In this document: in pieces, positions 43,870 to 53,535 of the stretch | Layout: each line of letters begins with the position of its first letter | Position numbering within the stretch: position 1 is the first letter of the stretch | Source of the DNA: JBCCTX01 sp964468435 | Lineage (GTDB): Bacteria > Bacteroidota > Bacteroidia > J057 | NCBI GenBank assembly: GCA_964468435.1 | Contig: CAYXVE010000011.1 | Span: 1-64,000, forward strand | Direction of reading: 5' to 3' | DNA length: 64,000 nucleotides | The notes under the pieces: generated by a model | The model's database searches: none | What the model saw: the letters and a program-made list of their open reading frames with translations, nothing else | Told to the model about the DNA's origin: nothing | Translations under genes and position numbers: made by a program

Positions 43870-45987
43870 ATGAAATACTATTCATCTCACCAAATCAAAA
43901 ACGTAGCCCTCGCCGGTAGCTCCAAATCCGGAAAAACAACACTTGCAGAATGCATGATGTACGAGGGTGGGGTCCTGAATCGCATGGGAAGCATAGAGGA
44001 AGGCAATACAGCTTCTGATTATCACGCTATCGAACAGGAACGCAAAAATTCAGTCTTCACATCGGTGTTACACACTGAATGGAGGGGTATGAAGATCAAC
44101 CTGATGGATACACCAGGGCTGGACGATTTCATCGGAGAGGTGATCAGCTCACTTAGGGTATCTGACACGGTGCTGATGACCCTCAATGCACAACATGGTG
44201 TAGAAGTGGGTACAGAAATTATGTGGAGATATATCGATAAATACCAGAAGCCTGTCATTTTTGTAGTCAACCAGGTAGACCATCTCAAGTCTGATTTTGA
44301 CAAGACCCTGGATCAGGTATCACAACATTTCAGTGAAAAGGTAGTCCCTGTACAGTATCCCTATCATCAGGGAGAAGCATTTGATTCGATCATTGATCTA
44401 CTTAAAATGGTCATGTATCGTTTTCCACCTGAGGGTGGCAAACCCGACAAAATGTCCATTCCCGAAGGAGAAATGGAACGTGCAACTTACCTTCACAATC
44501 AGTTGGTAGAGGCTGCAGCTGAAAATGATGACACGCTGATGGAATTATACTTTGAAAAGGGTGAGCTAGATGAAGATGAAATGCGCCAAGGTATACGCCT
44601 GGGTATGCTCAACCGGGACATGTTTCCCCTGTTCTGCCTTTCTGCAGCCAGAAATATGGGAAGTGGCCGCTTAATGGGATTTATCGGCAATGTGGCTCCT
44701 TCGGCGGGAGATATAGGTTCTGAACTGACGATAACAGGATCAGAGATTAAGCTCAATGATGAAGAAACGACCCTCTTTGTATTTAAAGCGGCACATGAAA
44801 AACACGCTGGCTCTATGAGTTATTTCAAGGTATGCTCAGGAGAAGTATATAGTGGTATGGAAATGATCAACAATCAGACAGGCTCGAAAGGAAAAATCAA
44901 CCAGCTTTATGTTATAGATGGAAAAAACCGGACACCGGTCGAAAAACTTAGTGCTGGAGATATAGGAGCCACGGTTAAATTCAAAAATACTCATACTAAT
45001 CACACCCTTCGCAGTCTGGATGATGAACTAACAATAGACCCTATTGCGTTTCCTCCGCCTAGAATCCGGAAGGCCATCCAGACAAGTAACCAAGAGGAGG
45101 AAGAAAAGCTGGCACACGCACTTCACAAACTGAGCGAAGAAGATCCCACCCTGAAAGTAGAACATGCCAAAGAATTGAAACAGACCATCCTGCATGGCCA
45201 GGGCGAACTTCACTTACAGACAGTCCTCTGGACAATCCAACATCAATATGGTGTTGATGCGACCTATCACCAACCCAAAATTTCCTACCGGGAAACCATA
45301 CAAACAAAAGCAGAGGGATATCACAAGCATAAGAAACAAAGTGGAGGAGCGGGCCAGTATGCAGAAGTATATCTACAGATTCAGCCTTATGAAGGCTACG
45401 AAGATCCTCCTGAACTCAAAGTAAGGGAAAGAGAAGAAATAAATCTGGACTGGGGGGGCAAACTGGTATTTTGTAACTGTATTGTGGGTGGAGTGATCGA
45501 TCAGCGATTCATGCCTGCTATATTGAAAGGTATCCGGGAGGTAATTTCCGAAGCACCACTTACAGGTTCATATGCAAGAGATATCGTCGTGTATGTATAT
45601 GATGGAAAAATGCATCCTGTGGATTCCAATGAAATATCGTTTAAAATTGCGGGTATGCAAGCTTTCAAAAAAGCCTTTTTACAGGCAAAGCCCAAGCTAC
45701 TGGAACCTGTCTATCAGGTGGAGGTCTTGGTACCGGAATCCTATATAGGAGACGTGATGACAGACCTGCAATCCAGAAGGGCATTGGTAGAAGGTTTTAC
45801 CAATGAAGCAGCTTATCAGAAAATACAGGCGAGGGTTCCCCTAGCAGAGATGTACCGGTATAGCACGACGCTTAATTCTATCTCACAAGGTAGGGCGACC
45901 CATACCCGTGCATTTCTGGAATATGCACGGGTACCAGGCGATGTTCAGGCACGTCTCGTCAAGGAATCCGAACCAGAACTGGCCTGA
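43870..45987 (+). CDS. Elongation factor G-like GTPase (EF-G paralogue)
   Basis: A 705-aa translational GTPase. It has G1 AGSSKSGKT, G3 DTPGLDDF (canonical is DTPGHVDF) and G4 NQVDH (canonical NKxD); domains II to V follow, with HGQGELHLQTVLW, KKQSGGAGQYAEV and a C-terminal EF-G fold (GRATHTRAFLEYARVPGDVQARL). The changes in G3 and G4 mark it as a paralogue of the type called EF-G-like or FusA2, not the housekeeping factor. Role in ribosome recycling or stress protection is inference. It is monocistronic between a divergent glycosyltransferase and convergent arginine deiminase. Confidence 0.88.
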   Translation: MKYYSSHQIKNVALAGSSKSGKTTLAECMMYEGGVLNRMGSIEEGNTASDYHAIEQERKNSVFTSVLHTEWRGMKINLMDTPGLDDFIGEVISSLRVSDTVLMTLNAQHGVEVGTEIMWRYIDKYQKPVIFVVNQVDHLKSDFDKTLDQVSQHFSEKVVPVQYPYHQGEAFDSIIDLLKMVMYRFPPEGGKPDKMSIPEGEMERATYLHNQLVEAAAENDDTLMELYFEKGELDEDEMRQGIRLGMLNRDMFPLFCLSAARNMGSGRLMGFIGNVAPSAGDIGSELTITGSEIKLNDEETTLFVFKAAHEKHAGSMSYFKVCSGEVYSGMEMINNQTGSKGKINQLYVIDGKNRTPVEKLSAGDIGATVKFKNTHTNHTLRSLDDELTIDPIAFPPPRIRKAIQTSNQEEEEKLAHALHKLSEEDPTLKVEHAKELKQTILHGQGELHLQTVLWTIQHQYGVDATYHQPKISYRETIQTKAEGYHKHKKQSGGAGQYAEVYLQIQPYEGYEDPPELKVREREEINLDWGGKLVFCNCIVGGVIDQRFMPAILKGIREVISEAPLTGSYARDIVVYVYDGKMHPVDSNEISFKIAGMQAFKKAFLQAKPKLLEPVYQVEVLVPESYIGDVMTDLQSRRALVEGFTNEAAYQKIQARVPLAEMYRYSTTLNSISQGRATHTRAFLEYARVPGDVQARLVKESEPELA

Positions 45988-45988
45988 G

Positions 45989-47446
45989 TTAGTCTTCTCT
46001 TAGGAGTGGCATTACCAGACATCTCGGTCCACCATCGTCTGTCCGGATCTCATTGGATGACATCATTTCCAGATGAGATTTAGTGCTTAAGATGGTCATT
46101 TTGTCGTGGAGTTTTTCCAGCGTAATGGGATTGCGATGGTATGCTATGACATGAAACGGACTAGTAGTAAAAATATTACAAGCCATATTGTGCTGGTCAA
46201 ATAAGGCGACTTTCAGGTGCTCGTAGGGGGAAGGATAATCATCCGGATTTCCCCCTACCCATACAATCCGGTCCATATCCAACCAACCATCCTCTACTAA
46301 CTGATCTATAAAATACCGGGAAGGCTGAGGCAAACGTTCCACTTTACCTTTCTGTTCGATATAGTCTCGGTCATACACCTCTACTTTTCCTGCATCTTCA
46401 AACTGTTCTTCCGTAGGAATTCTGCTAAGATCTGTCCGGTTCATTCCCATATTACCTCTGATCCACTTCACAAAATGCTGGAATACCTGCTTGGCTGAGT
46501 GGTGTGCAATCGGCACGGGGTATCCAAAAATATACGGCATAATGATAGCAGACTTGGGTCCATACATATTGAAAACTGTATCTAGATGAATAAATCCCTT
46601 AAGATCAGGGACATTCACCAGATAAATCCGCTTGATTCTCTTTTGATTATCTGCTTCAAATAGCTTTTTCACCATCAGATAGAACCCCTGCCTGGTAGTA
46701 CGATCCGAGTAAAAGTAATCATGCATTCCTACCCCTACAGCAATGGTATCTTCACTAATGACCACTACATCTCCTCCTTCAATCAGAAACTTATCGAGTA
46801 ATCCGCAATAAGTATCGTCATCTTCCATATTGCGTTTGAACTCTACCATATCTAAAAAGATACTATCTTCATCAAAGAGCGCATGATATTTGAACACGGT
46901 ACGCAAAAGCGAAGGCTCATGTTCTCTTCTGGGAGAAGCCATGGAACTGATGAGTACACCTGCGGGTGTTACTGCGGCCGGGTCGCGCATCCACATCAAT
47001 TCTCTCAAAGGAGATATAATAATATTGGGCAAACGCCCATTATTCAGGTTAAGCACCCTAGGATAGCCCTGAATAAGATCCTGAACCAGTTCGAAAGCAG
47101 GATAGTTTTGCAATTTGATACCTCTTGCTTGAAGATGATCCACATAGGTATCAGCAAGCCTGTGTAGGGTGTCCTGAAGGATTTTATAGCGAAGATGGTA
47201 ATCTTTGGGTTCAAATATTTCTGTTAGCAGAGTAGAAAGTTCCAGGACATTTTCCTCTCCAATCTCCTGACTGATATATTGCCTGAGCCATCCATGGTCT
47301 CTCCTTAGTTCGCGATAAGAGCGGGGGTCGGGACCCATGAGCGCATGGTCTCCATGCCAGGGTATCAATTGCTGATGCTCAGCCCCCGGCGTATGTATCA
47401 TGACTTTCTTTAGCTGTTTATATTCGCTAGTGACCTTTGGTTTCAT
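45989..47446 (-). CDS. Arginine deiminase family protein
   Basis: Expected to hydrolyse arginine to citrulline and ammonia. The 485-aa protein has the pentein-fold motifs MRDPAAVTPAGVL, IEGGDVVVISEDTIAVGVG, the catalytic histidine in FIHLDTVFNMYGP, and the catalytic cysteine in DGGPRCLVMPLLRE. It is about 75 residues longer than classical ArcA enzymes. Upstream on the same strand, 130 bp away, is a CtlX-type hydrolase of the same superfamily, so both probably serve arginine breakdown. No ornithine carbamoyltransferase or carbamate kinase gene is nearby. Confidence 0.88.
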   Translation of the reverse strand: MKPKVTSEYKQLKKVMIHTPGAEHQQLIPWHGDHALMGPDPRSYRELRRDHGWLRQYISQEIGEENVLELSTLLTEIFEPKDYHLRYKILQDTLHRLADTYVDHLQARGIKLQNYPAFELVQDLIQGYPRVLNLNNGRLPNIIISPLRELMWMRDPAAVTPAGVLISSMASPRREHEPSLLRTVFKYHALFDEDSIFLDMVEFKRNMEDDDTYCGLLDKFLIEGGDVVVISEDTIAVGVGMHDYFYSDRTTRQGFYLMVKKLFEADNQKRIKRIYLVNVPDLKGFIHLDTVFNMYGPKSAIIMPYIFGYPVPIAHHSAKQVFQHFVKWIRGNMGMNRTDLSRIPTEEQFEDAGKVEVYDRDYIEQKGKVERLPQPSRYFIDQLVEDGWLDMDRIVWVGGNPDDYPSPYEHLKVALFDQHNMACNIFTTSPFHVIAYHRNPITLEKLHDKMTILSTKSHLEMMSSNEIRTDDGGPRCLVMPLLRED

Positions 47447-47576
47447 ATCCCATAATTAATGCAAAAAGAATGTGATCATACAAGCTCCACCGTATCATAT
47501 CAGCCCCTTATCCCTTTGCTTAAATGCGTACGTAGATACAGAAAATACTAACTCTAAGCAAAAACTTTGGATAAGA

Positions 47577-48551
47577 TCAGGAATAGTTTCCAAAGACCTC
47601 TGCCATCATACATCTTACTCCCCCTCCCCCAAAAGTTTCAATGTAATTGAGCGGGATAATGAGTAGTTCACCAAATTGCTCAAGTATTTTTAACTGGTTG
47701 GCATCAAGTGACTCATAGGCCCTTTGAGAAAGTATGATATATGGAACTTCCTCGCTGTTATTCACCTGAAGGATATTACCCGCAAAATTCATCATCTGGA
47801 CATATGAAATGGAAATAATTTTGTGTCCGGTCGAATCCAGTTTCTCCAATACCTTGCTACGTTCTTTAGGTATTTCCAGTGCTTCTTCACATATTACTGC
47901 CCATTCCTGCCCTATTGCCATCATGACATTAGTATGATAAATGGCTGTATCATTCCTGTCGCTGGCTTTGAAAGGCAAGGGTTCCCATCCCATGTGCTCA
48001 CAATAGCGTTCGAAAAACCCTAAATGTGTGCGGTGAGACTCACAGGCATATGCGATTCGGTTGACCCTATCGAGGACCATACTTCCAGTACCTTCCAGAA
48101 ATACCCCTACAGTCTCATAATCTCCCAGATCCGTGTAGGAGGCCTGAGCATTTTTTGATAAAAAGTAATCTACAATATCTCTTCTCCTCTCCATACGACG
48201 AATAGGCGCATACATCGGATAGGTGATGATAGAATCATCCTGGTGAAATGTGATCCAGTTATTGGGAAATACAGCATCCGGCTTAGCAGGGTGGGGGGTG
48301 TCATCAAATATTGTTACCTGTACTCCTGCTTTCCGTAATATGCCTACAATCATATCAAATTCAGCTACTGCTTTTGATTTAATATCTGTTGAGGATAAAT
48401 CTCTGTTCTTATGCTGAAAAGCATTATCTTTACCCGTTTGCTCATTGTATCCGAAATTAACAGGTCTTATCATTAAAACATGTGAGGTACACTGCATAAG
48501 TCCAGGTTTTCTCGAATCTTTCGAGGTAAACACTTTAGGAATATCCATCAT
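47577..48551 (-). CDS. ctlX: CtlX-type citrulline hydrolase (amidinotransferase superfamily)
   Basis: A 324-aa pentein-fold hydrolase. The N-terminus HVLMIRPVNFGYNEQTGKDNAFQ and PDAVFPNNWITFH are characteristic of the citrulline-utilisation hydrolase group; the catalytic histidine lies in AIYHTNVMMAIG and the cysteine in GGGGVRCMMAEVF. It would convert citrulline to ornithine, CO2 and ammonia. Paired with the arginine deiminase, it suggests an ATP-independent arginine-to-ornithine path. Start chosen at the first ATG; the next is one codon later. Confidence 0.85.
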   Translation of the reverse strand: MMDIPKVFTSKDSRKPGLMQCTSHVLMIRPVNFGYNEQTGKDNAFQHKNRDLSSTDIKSKAVAEFDMIVGILRKAGVQVTIFDDTPHPAKPDAVFPNNWITFHQDDSIITYPMYAPIRRMERRRDIVDYFLSKNAQASYTDLGDYETVGVFLEGTGSMVLDRVNRIAYACESHRTHLGFFERYCEHMGWEPLPFKASDRNDTAIYHTNVMMAIGQEWAVICEEALEIPKERSKVLEKLDSTGHKIISISYVQMMNFAGNILQVNNSEEVPYIILSQRAYESLDANQLKILEQFGELLIIPLNYIETFGGGGVRCMMAEVFGNYS

Positions 48552-48757
48552 ATCATCTGAGTGTGAATGATAATGTAGTTTAATCAGAAATCCACCTCCA
48601 CTATTTAATATTTTAGCTGCTTACTGGTAAGACATCATATCCGTCCTACTCAATTACCCGTACGAAACAAATCCCTGAAAGTCGCATTTCGCAATCAATA
48701 GACTTTGATATTGCCTCATCTGATTGATCTTATAAGAAATGAGCATTACAATTTGTT

Positions 48758-49195
48758 TTATTTAGCATAAGAAAAATAATCATCCAGAATTTCAGACAGG
48801 ATGGATTCGGTAAGCGGTTTATTTTTAAGTGCTTTCACACCTAGTTTATTCAACTTTTCCATATCGTATGGATTCAGCGAAGTAGTCAACATGACGATTA
48901 CAATTCCCGTACGAAGTTCTGGAGGAAGTTTTTGGTACGATTCGAGAAACTCAAATCCATTCATCCCCGGCATATTAATATCCAGAAGTATGAGATCCGG
49001 CAGTACTGCTTCTGACGATTTTGAATTTTTACATTTTTTCAGGTATTCCAGGGCATCCAGTCCATTCTGTACCACTTTCACTTCACCGGTAACTCCAGCG
49101 TCTTCTATAATAATTTGATGAAGTATGTTGGTAGGTTCATCATCGTCTATCAGCAAGATGCATTTCATTTTCTTGTCAGGGTTACTTGTCATCAT
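48758..49195 (-). CDS. Single-domain response regulator (CheY/Rcp1-like)
   Basis: A receiver-only protein of about 145 aa. The acidic pocket IDDDEPT, the phospho-acceptor aspartate in LPDLILLDINMPGMNG, the MLTT threonine and the lysine in ALKNKPLTE are all present. There is no output domain, so it acts by protein contact or phosphorelay. The starts at 49204, 49195 or 49192 all overlap the end of the histidine kinase gene, which indicates translational coupling and a cognate pair. Confidence 0.9.
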   Translation of the reverse strand: MMTSNPDKKMKCILLIDDDEPTNILHQIIIEDAGVTGEVKVVQNGLDALEYLKKCKNSKSSEAVLPDLILLDINMPGMNGFEFLESYQKLPPELRTGIVIVMLTTSLNPYDMEKLNKLGVKALKNKPLTESILSEILDDYFSYAK

Positions 49196-49940
49196 GTAGA
49201 CCATTAATTTTTTTCTTCATTTTTATTGTAAATACGGTTCCTTCCCCCGGTTTGGAATTTAACCAAATATCGCCCTGGTATGCGTTCACAATTTTTTTAC
49301 AAAGCGCCAATCCTACTCCGTAGCCAGAATACTCTGATGAATTATTATAGCGGGTAAGCAGTTCAAATATCTCATCGTGATATGCCTCTTCAATTCCTTT
49401 TCCCTGATCTATGAACATATACTCTACATACTGGGAATCTTCACTTCCCGAAATATGTATTTGCGGGGGATTCTGTATATCCCTATAGTATATTGCATTT
49501 TTGATCAATTCTTCAAACAGAACTTTCAAATCTAGTTTACGGATTTGAATTTCAGGCAATATATCCCAAGTAATACTAGCTCCTTTGGCTTTTATTATCG
49601 GATGCAAGCTTTCATACAACTCAGACAATATGGTTTCAGGTTGAATGATCTCAATCTCTTCTATTTTACCTACTCGGGGATACATAGAAAGCCTATCAAA
49701 GTATCTGGAAAGTTTTTGAGCTGAAACGAGAATATTCTGCAGATATGCGTTTGCTTTTTCATCAAACATTCCCTGATATTTTCGTTGAAATAAATCGAGA
49801 TATCCAACTATAGCTGTAATAGGTTGTTTAAGGTCATGCGAAAGCCTAAAAATAAGTCGCTCATTCTGAATCTCATATTGGCTTAGTATCTCTCTTAGCT
49901 CTGATAATTCTTTCAGTAGTTCTTCTTTACTGGGCGTCAT
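49182..49940 (-). CDS. Cytoplasmic sensor histidine kinase
   Basis: A 252-aa kinase with no membrane span and only a short coiled coil before the dimerisation domain. The phospho-acceptor histidine is in RLSHDLKQPITAIVGYLDLF. The ATPase domain shows the N box (EELIKNAIYYR), G1 (FIDQGKGI), F box and G2 (GYGVGLALCKKIV). It lacks its own sensor domain, so input likely comes from a partner protein. The downstream receiver overlaps it by about 14 bp. Confidence 0.9.
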   Translation of the reverse strand: MTPSKEELLKELSELREILSQYEIQNERLIFRLSHDLKQPITAIVGYLDLFQRKYQGMFDEKANAYLQNILVSAQKLSRYFDRLSMYPRVGKIEEIEIIQPETILSELYESLHPIIKAKGASITWDILPEIQIRKLDLKVLFEELIKNAIYYRDIQNPPQIHISGSEDSQYVEYMFIDQGKGIEEAYHDEIFELLTRYNNSSEYSGYGVGLALCKKIVNAYQGDIWLNSKPGEGTVFTIKMKKKINGLHDDK

Positions 49941-50193
49941 TAGGGAAAATATTGTAGCGTGTTAAGTGTAAAAAAAACCTCAATCCTATCAATAATCTCT
50001 TTATAAAAATGTATGAATTACTTATTAATAAAATGACATTCAATCACATTACAAAAATAGTAAATGATGTTTTTTATAATAGCCATATAGTAGATTTTTT
50101 ACAAGATAAAGATAGTAGTCAAGCCAGTGTTCACAAGATTAACCCAGGAAAACAGGAAGGAAATTTTTCGAATAGATGAAGATCTTCTGGAAA

Positions 50194-50952
50194 CTAAATC
50201 CTTTCGAGTGCATCGGCGGGGATCCATCCTTCCTTTCCATCAGCTAGCTGAATTCTAGTCCATCCCGCTTCTTCTTCCAGAACATTAACTTTCACACCTT
50301 CATGCAGGATAAAGAGATCTGTACTCTGACCATCTGGAGCACTTTTTACATAGGCGTTTTGGGAAAAAATGATGGCTTGGTTGGCTCCTATTTCCAGGTT
50401 GCGCTTACTGAGCGCGAGAGAAAGGGAAACTATGGTGAGTACTAGGGTAACAATACCGCCAATGAAAGCGATCCGCTTGCCCCAGAGCTGATTGCTATAC
50501 AGCAAAAGTCCTGCTGCAAAGAGGGTTATCCACAGGAATACAACAAATACGATTGCCCACTGTCCAGAAGTCTGGCTATTGAGTAAGCCTTTTCCCCATC
50601 TTCTAAGGAGTAAATCTGGTATTTGTTCGATATTATCTACCACGTTCAGGTTGGCCAACCTGAGATTAAAGGATGCATCTTTATGGCCAGGATTAAGTTT
50701 AAGCGCACGCTCATAGTTGAGGATCGCCGAACTTACATTTCCGATTTTATAATGAGCATTTCCCAGGTTGTAGTAGAGCGCAGCAGATTCAAAACCCATG
50801 ACCATGATAGAATCGTACAGGGCAATTGCACGCTCATAGTTGCTACTTTGATATGCATCATTCGCTTCCTGAAACAGCACACCAATGCGGTCAGCAGCAA
50901 GCAGCGAAGAGAAGAACACGAGGCAAAGTGACAATAAGACTAAATTTTTCAT
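50194..50952 (-). CDS. batE: BatE: TPR and SH3-domain membrane protein
   Basis: The last gene of the Bat cluster. The 252-aa protein has a signal peptide (VLLSLCLVFFSSLLAA), three TPR motifs (YERAIALYDSIM, AALYYNLGNAHYKIGNVSSAILNYERAL), two membrane spans near residues 135-185, and a C-terminal bacterial SH3 domain (WTRIQLADGKEGWIPADALE). The start overlaps the batD stop by ATGA. Thought to work with the other Bat proteins in the periplasm on oxidative or envelope stress. Confidence 0.9.
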   Translation of the reverse strand: MKNLVLLSLCLVFFSSLLAADRIGVLFQEANDAYQSSNYERAIALYDSIMVMGFESAALYYNLGNAHYKIGNVSSAILNYERALKLNPGHKDASFNLRLANLNVVDNIEQIPDLLLRRWGKGLLNSQTSGQWAIVFVVFLWITLFAAGLLLYSNQLWGKRIAFIGGIVTLVLTIVSLSLALSKRNLEIGANQAIIFSQNAYVKSAPDGQSTDLFILHEGVKVNVLEEEAGWTRIQLADGKEGWIPADALERI

Positions 50953-52790
50953 CTGCTTATATGATTTTCCAGGTCCATAATCAATTTTTCAGCAGTCTGA
51001 AAAGACTCTTTCATACTGGTTCCGTTAGATGAGGGAGCAAAAAGAGCCATTTCACTTTTATCCAGAATATCTGTTACCCTATTGATCAAATCCTTAGGAA
51101 CATTTTTATCAGATAGGCGATCTTTGATCCTGTCTCTTGATAGTTCTGATTTTCCCAAATTAAATTTATCTCCCAGGTATCCCCATAATGCGTTGGAAAT
51201 CTCTCGATAAAAACCTTTTTCATCAGTTTTATTCAGACAAGACTGGGCCTCTGCCAAGCGCTTTTTAGCTACTTTTGTAGCTTTTCTACTACGTGTACCT
51301 GCTACATCTTTCCTTTCATGCTCATCCCATCGTCTCTTATACAATAATAACGCAAAAATTATAAAAGGTGCTGCAAGGAGAAAAAAAAATACCCAGGATT
51401 GCAGGAAAGTTTTTCCCGTTTTTTGCCATGTTACATCGTCAGTCTGAATGTATCGAATATCTTCTCCAATCAATTCGATATCTTCTTTTCCAAGTGTTGT
51501 GGTGTTCACAGTGGTTTGTCGAGGTTCTCCTGTTACAGTCAATACATATTCCTCAGAATTTAGCGTTACGTATTGTCCCTTTGATGGATCAAAATAGCCA
51601 AAGGTAACAAGCGGAAGTTTATAGTCTCCCGGGTTGCGCGGCACAATAAGATACTCAAAGGTTTTACTTCCGGATACAAACCCTCCTGCCAGCGAAGTAT
51701 TGTCAGAGGTTTTGGGATCATATATTTCAAAATCCGGCGGAAAGTCCAATTGTGGTTCAGGAATTGTTTTAATATTTCCTGCACCTTTGTAGACAACCTT
51801 TAGGGTAACGGGTTCTCCGGTCTCTGTTTCAGTCTTATCGAGCGTAGCTGACAGCTCATATTTACCCACAACCCCATCAAAGGAAGGAGGCTTACCGGAT
51901 ACAGGAAGAGGTTTTACAGTAACGGGTATAGAGGAACTGGAGAACTTGTAGGGAATATCCCTAAAGCTCCCGAAGAATGGATCATCGAAAAAGTCTTCAA
52001 ATACATTTCTCTGGCGGCGGTTCTGCACACGTACTCTCACCTGCGCTTCGAGTTCGATCGGATCGACGGTGAGGACACCTGAACGTTGCGGAAAGAGAAT
52101 GGCTTTCTTGATGACTGCGGTGCTATAATTGGTCCCCTGGTAGACTTCCTCGCGCGATTGAGGTTGACCAATCTCTATATCTTCAACCCAGAAGTTTTTA
52201 TAAACTGGTGAACTAGCAAGGCTTAGATCTGCCAGGGAGGCTCTTCGATATAACTTATAGGTTACGCTAAACTGCTCACCCTGATATACGGATGTTTTAC
52301 TTGGGATAGCTCTGACAAATACATTTTCACGTATTTGCTCCATTAAATCTTGGCTGAGGTTGGACTCGTCCGTTGCGGTATTGTCTGGTACCGTACTGCG
52401 CCCGGTACTTCCTGAAGAAGATTTCACTACTTCGATCTTCAAGGGATCTGTCCTTAGTTGCTTGCCCTTGACGGTAATGGTAGCAGATCCAATAGTAAAA
52501 GTACCTATCTGGCTTCCCCTCAGATAAAAAGAGTAAGTAAAGGATTGACTTACCTGCCCGTTGATAATCTGCATACTCTGGGAGGAATTCGGCCCTCCCA
52601 CTACATCGAAGTTTTCAAAAGAAGGATATTCAATGTTTGTCCCCTGTCCGTCTTCCAACCTGAAGGAAACCTGAAATACTTCTCCTACGCCTACCTGCGT
52701 TTTATTGGCAAAGGCAGTGAAATTCTGAGCACATACCTGAGATATGATCAGAAAGGGTACAAATAAGAATACTAAATATCTATAAATCAT
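50949..52790 (-). CDS. batD: BatD: oxygen-tolerance family protein
   Basis: A 613-aa exported protein with a signal peptide (YLVFLFVPFLIISQVCAQ), N-terminal BatD domain (FTAFANKTQVGVGEVFQVSFRL), repeated Ig-like segments, a membrane span near residue 475 (WVFFFLLAAPFIIFALLL) and a cytoplasmic helical tail. It is flanked by batC (4 bp) and batE (ATGA overlap). Its family function in aerotolerance is known from Bacteroides; the molecular activity is not. Confidence 0.92.
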   Translation of the reverse strand: MIYRYLVFLFVPFLIISQVCAQNFTAFANKTQVGVGEVFQVSFRLEDGQGTNIEYPSFENFDVVGGPNSSQSMQIINGQVSQSFTYSFYLRGSQIGTFTIGSATITVKGKQLRTDPLKIEVVKSSSGSTGRSTVPDNTATDESNLSQDLMEQIRENVFVRAIPSKTSVYQGEQFSVTYKLYRRASLADLSLASSPVYKNFWVEDIEIGQPQSREEVYQGTNYSTAVIKKAILFPQRSGVLTVDPIELEAQVRVRVQNRRQRNVFEDFFDDPFFGSFRDIPYKFSSSSIPVTVKPLPVSGKPPSFDGVVGKYELSATLDKTETETGEPVTLKVVYKGAGNIKTIPEPQLDFPPDFEIYDPKTSDNTSLAGGFVSGSKTFEYLIVPRNPGDYKLPLVTFGYFDPSKGQYVTLNSEEYVLTVTGEPRQTTVNTTTLGKEDIELIGEDIRYIQTDDVTWQKTGKTFLQSWVFFFLLAAPFIIFALLLYKRRWDEHERKDVAGTRSRKATKVAKKRLAEAQSCLNKTDEKGFYREISNALWGYLGDKFNLGKSELSRDRIKDRLSDKNVPKDLINRVTDILDKSEMALFAPSSNGTSMKESFQTAEKLIMDLENHISR

Positions 52791-52794
52791 AGCA

Positions 52795-53535
52795 TTACCA
52801 ATCTTTTTCTACTTTTACCCGTTTGACTTGTGCTTTTTTCTTCTGTAGTTCCTGCTGGAGTTTTTCCTCCTGATACTGTAGTGCTTTCAGCATTTGATCG
52901 ATTTGTTCTTTTGACATTTGTTGTTGCGAATTTTGCTGCTGCTGGTCCTGCTGCTGTTGTTGATCTTGTTGATCCTGTTGTTGTTGCGGGTCCTGTTGAT
53001 CCTGATCCTGTTGATCCTGGTTTTGCTGGTCCTGATTCTGTTGGTCCTGGTTTTGCTGATCCTGTTGCTGGTCCTGATTTTGCTGTTGATCTTGTTGCTG
53101 TTGTTGCATTTGCTGAGCATAAGCCAGGTTGTACTTGGTCTCCATATCATTGGGATTTATCCGCAACGCCTCCTTGTATGCTTCAATACTCTGATCGTAC
53201 TGTTTGGACTCGAGGTATGAGTTGCCCAGGTTGTGATAAGCCGCAGCAGATGCACTGCTTTGTTCCGCTAAATTCGAAGCGATTTCATATTCTCTGACTG
53301 CATCATTGTATTTCTTCTGTTCATAATATGCATTTCCGAGGTTAAATTTCCCCTTGGGATTAGTCGGATCGACCTCCAGGGCCTGCTTGTAGTTATTTTC
53401 AGATTTGGCAAAATTACCTTCCTGGTAGGCTTTATTTCCCTGTCTCAGATAAGTCTTTTCCTTTCCGCCAAAAAACTGGGCATTTACAGAAAGTACCGCC
53501 AGTAATAATACTACTTGTATAATCCAGTATTTCAT
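52795..53535 (-). CDS. batC: BatC: TPR protein with Gln/Asp-rich low-complexity tract
   Basis: Start set at 53535 (MKYWIIQVVLLLAVLSVNAQ), which gives a signal peptide and an ATGA overlap with the batB stop; an upstream in-frame start at 53562 would lose this coupling. The 246-aa protein has three to four TPR repeats (YLRQGNKAYQEGNFAKSENNYKQAL, NPKGKFNLGNAYYEQ, AYHNLGNSYLESKQYDQSIEAYKEAL) and then about 65 residues made of Q, D and N, ending in a basic helix. The tract is encoded by a CAG/GAC-rich repeat at about 52915-53110. Confidence 0.92.
   Translation of the reverse strand: MKYWIIQVVLLLAVLSVNAQFFGGKEKTYLRQGNKAYQEGNFAKSENNYKQALEVDPTNPKGKFNLGNAYYEQKKYNDAVREYEIASNLAEQSSASAAAYHNLGNSYLESKQYDQSIEAYKEALRINPNDMETKYNLAYAQQMQQQQQDQQQNQDQQQDQQNQDQQNQDQQNQDQQDQDQQDPQQQQDQQDQQQQQDQQQQNSQQQMSKEQIDQMLKALQYQEEKLQQELQKKKAQVKRVKVEKDW

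Noticed and set aside
52830..53297. Plus-strand Val/Asp/Gly-rich frames opposite batC
   Set aside because: Shadows of the CAG/GAC repeat in the Gln/Asp tract of BatC.
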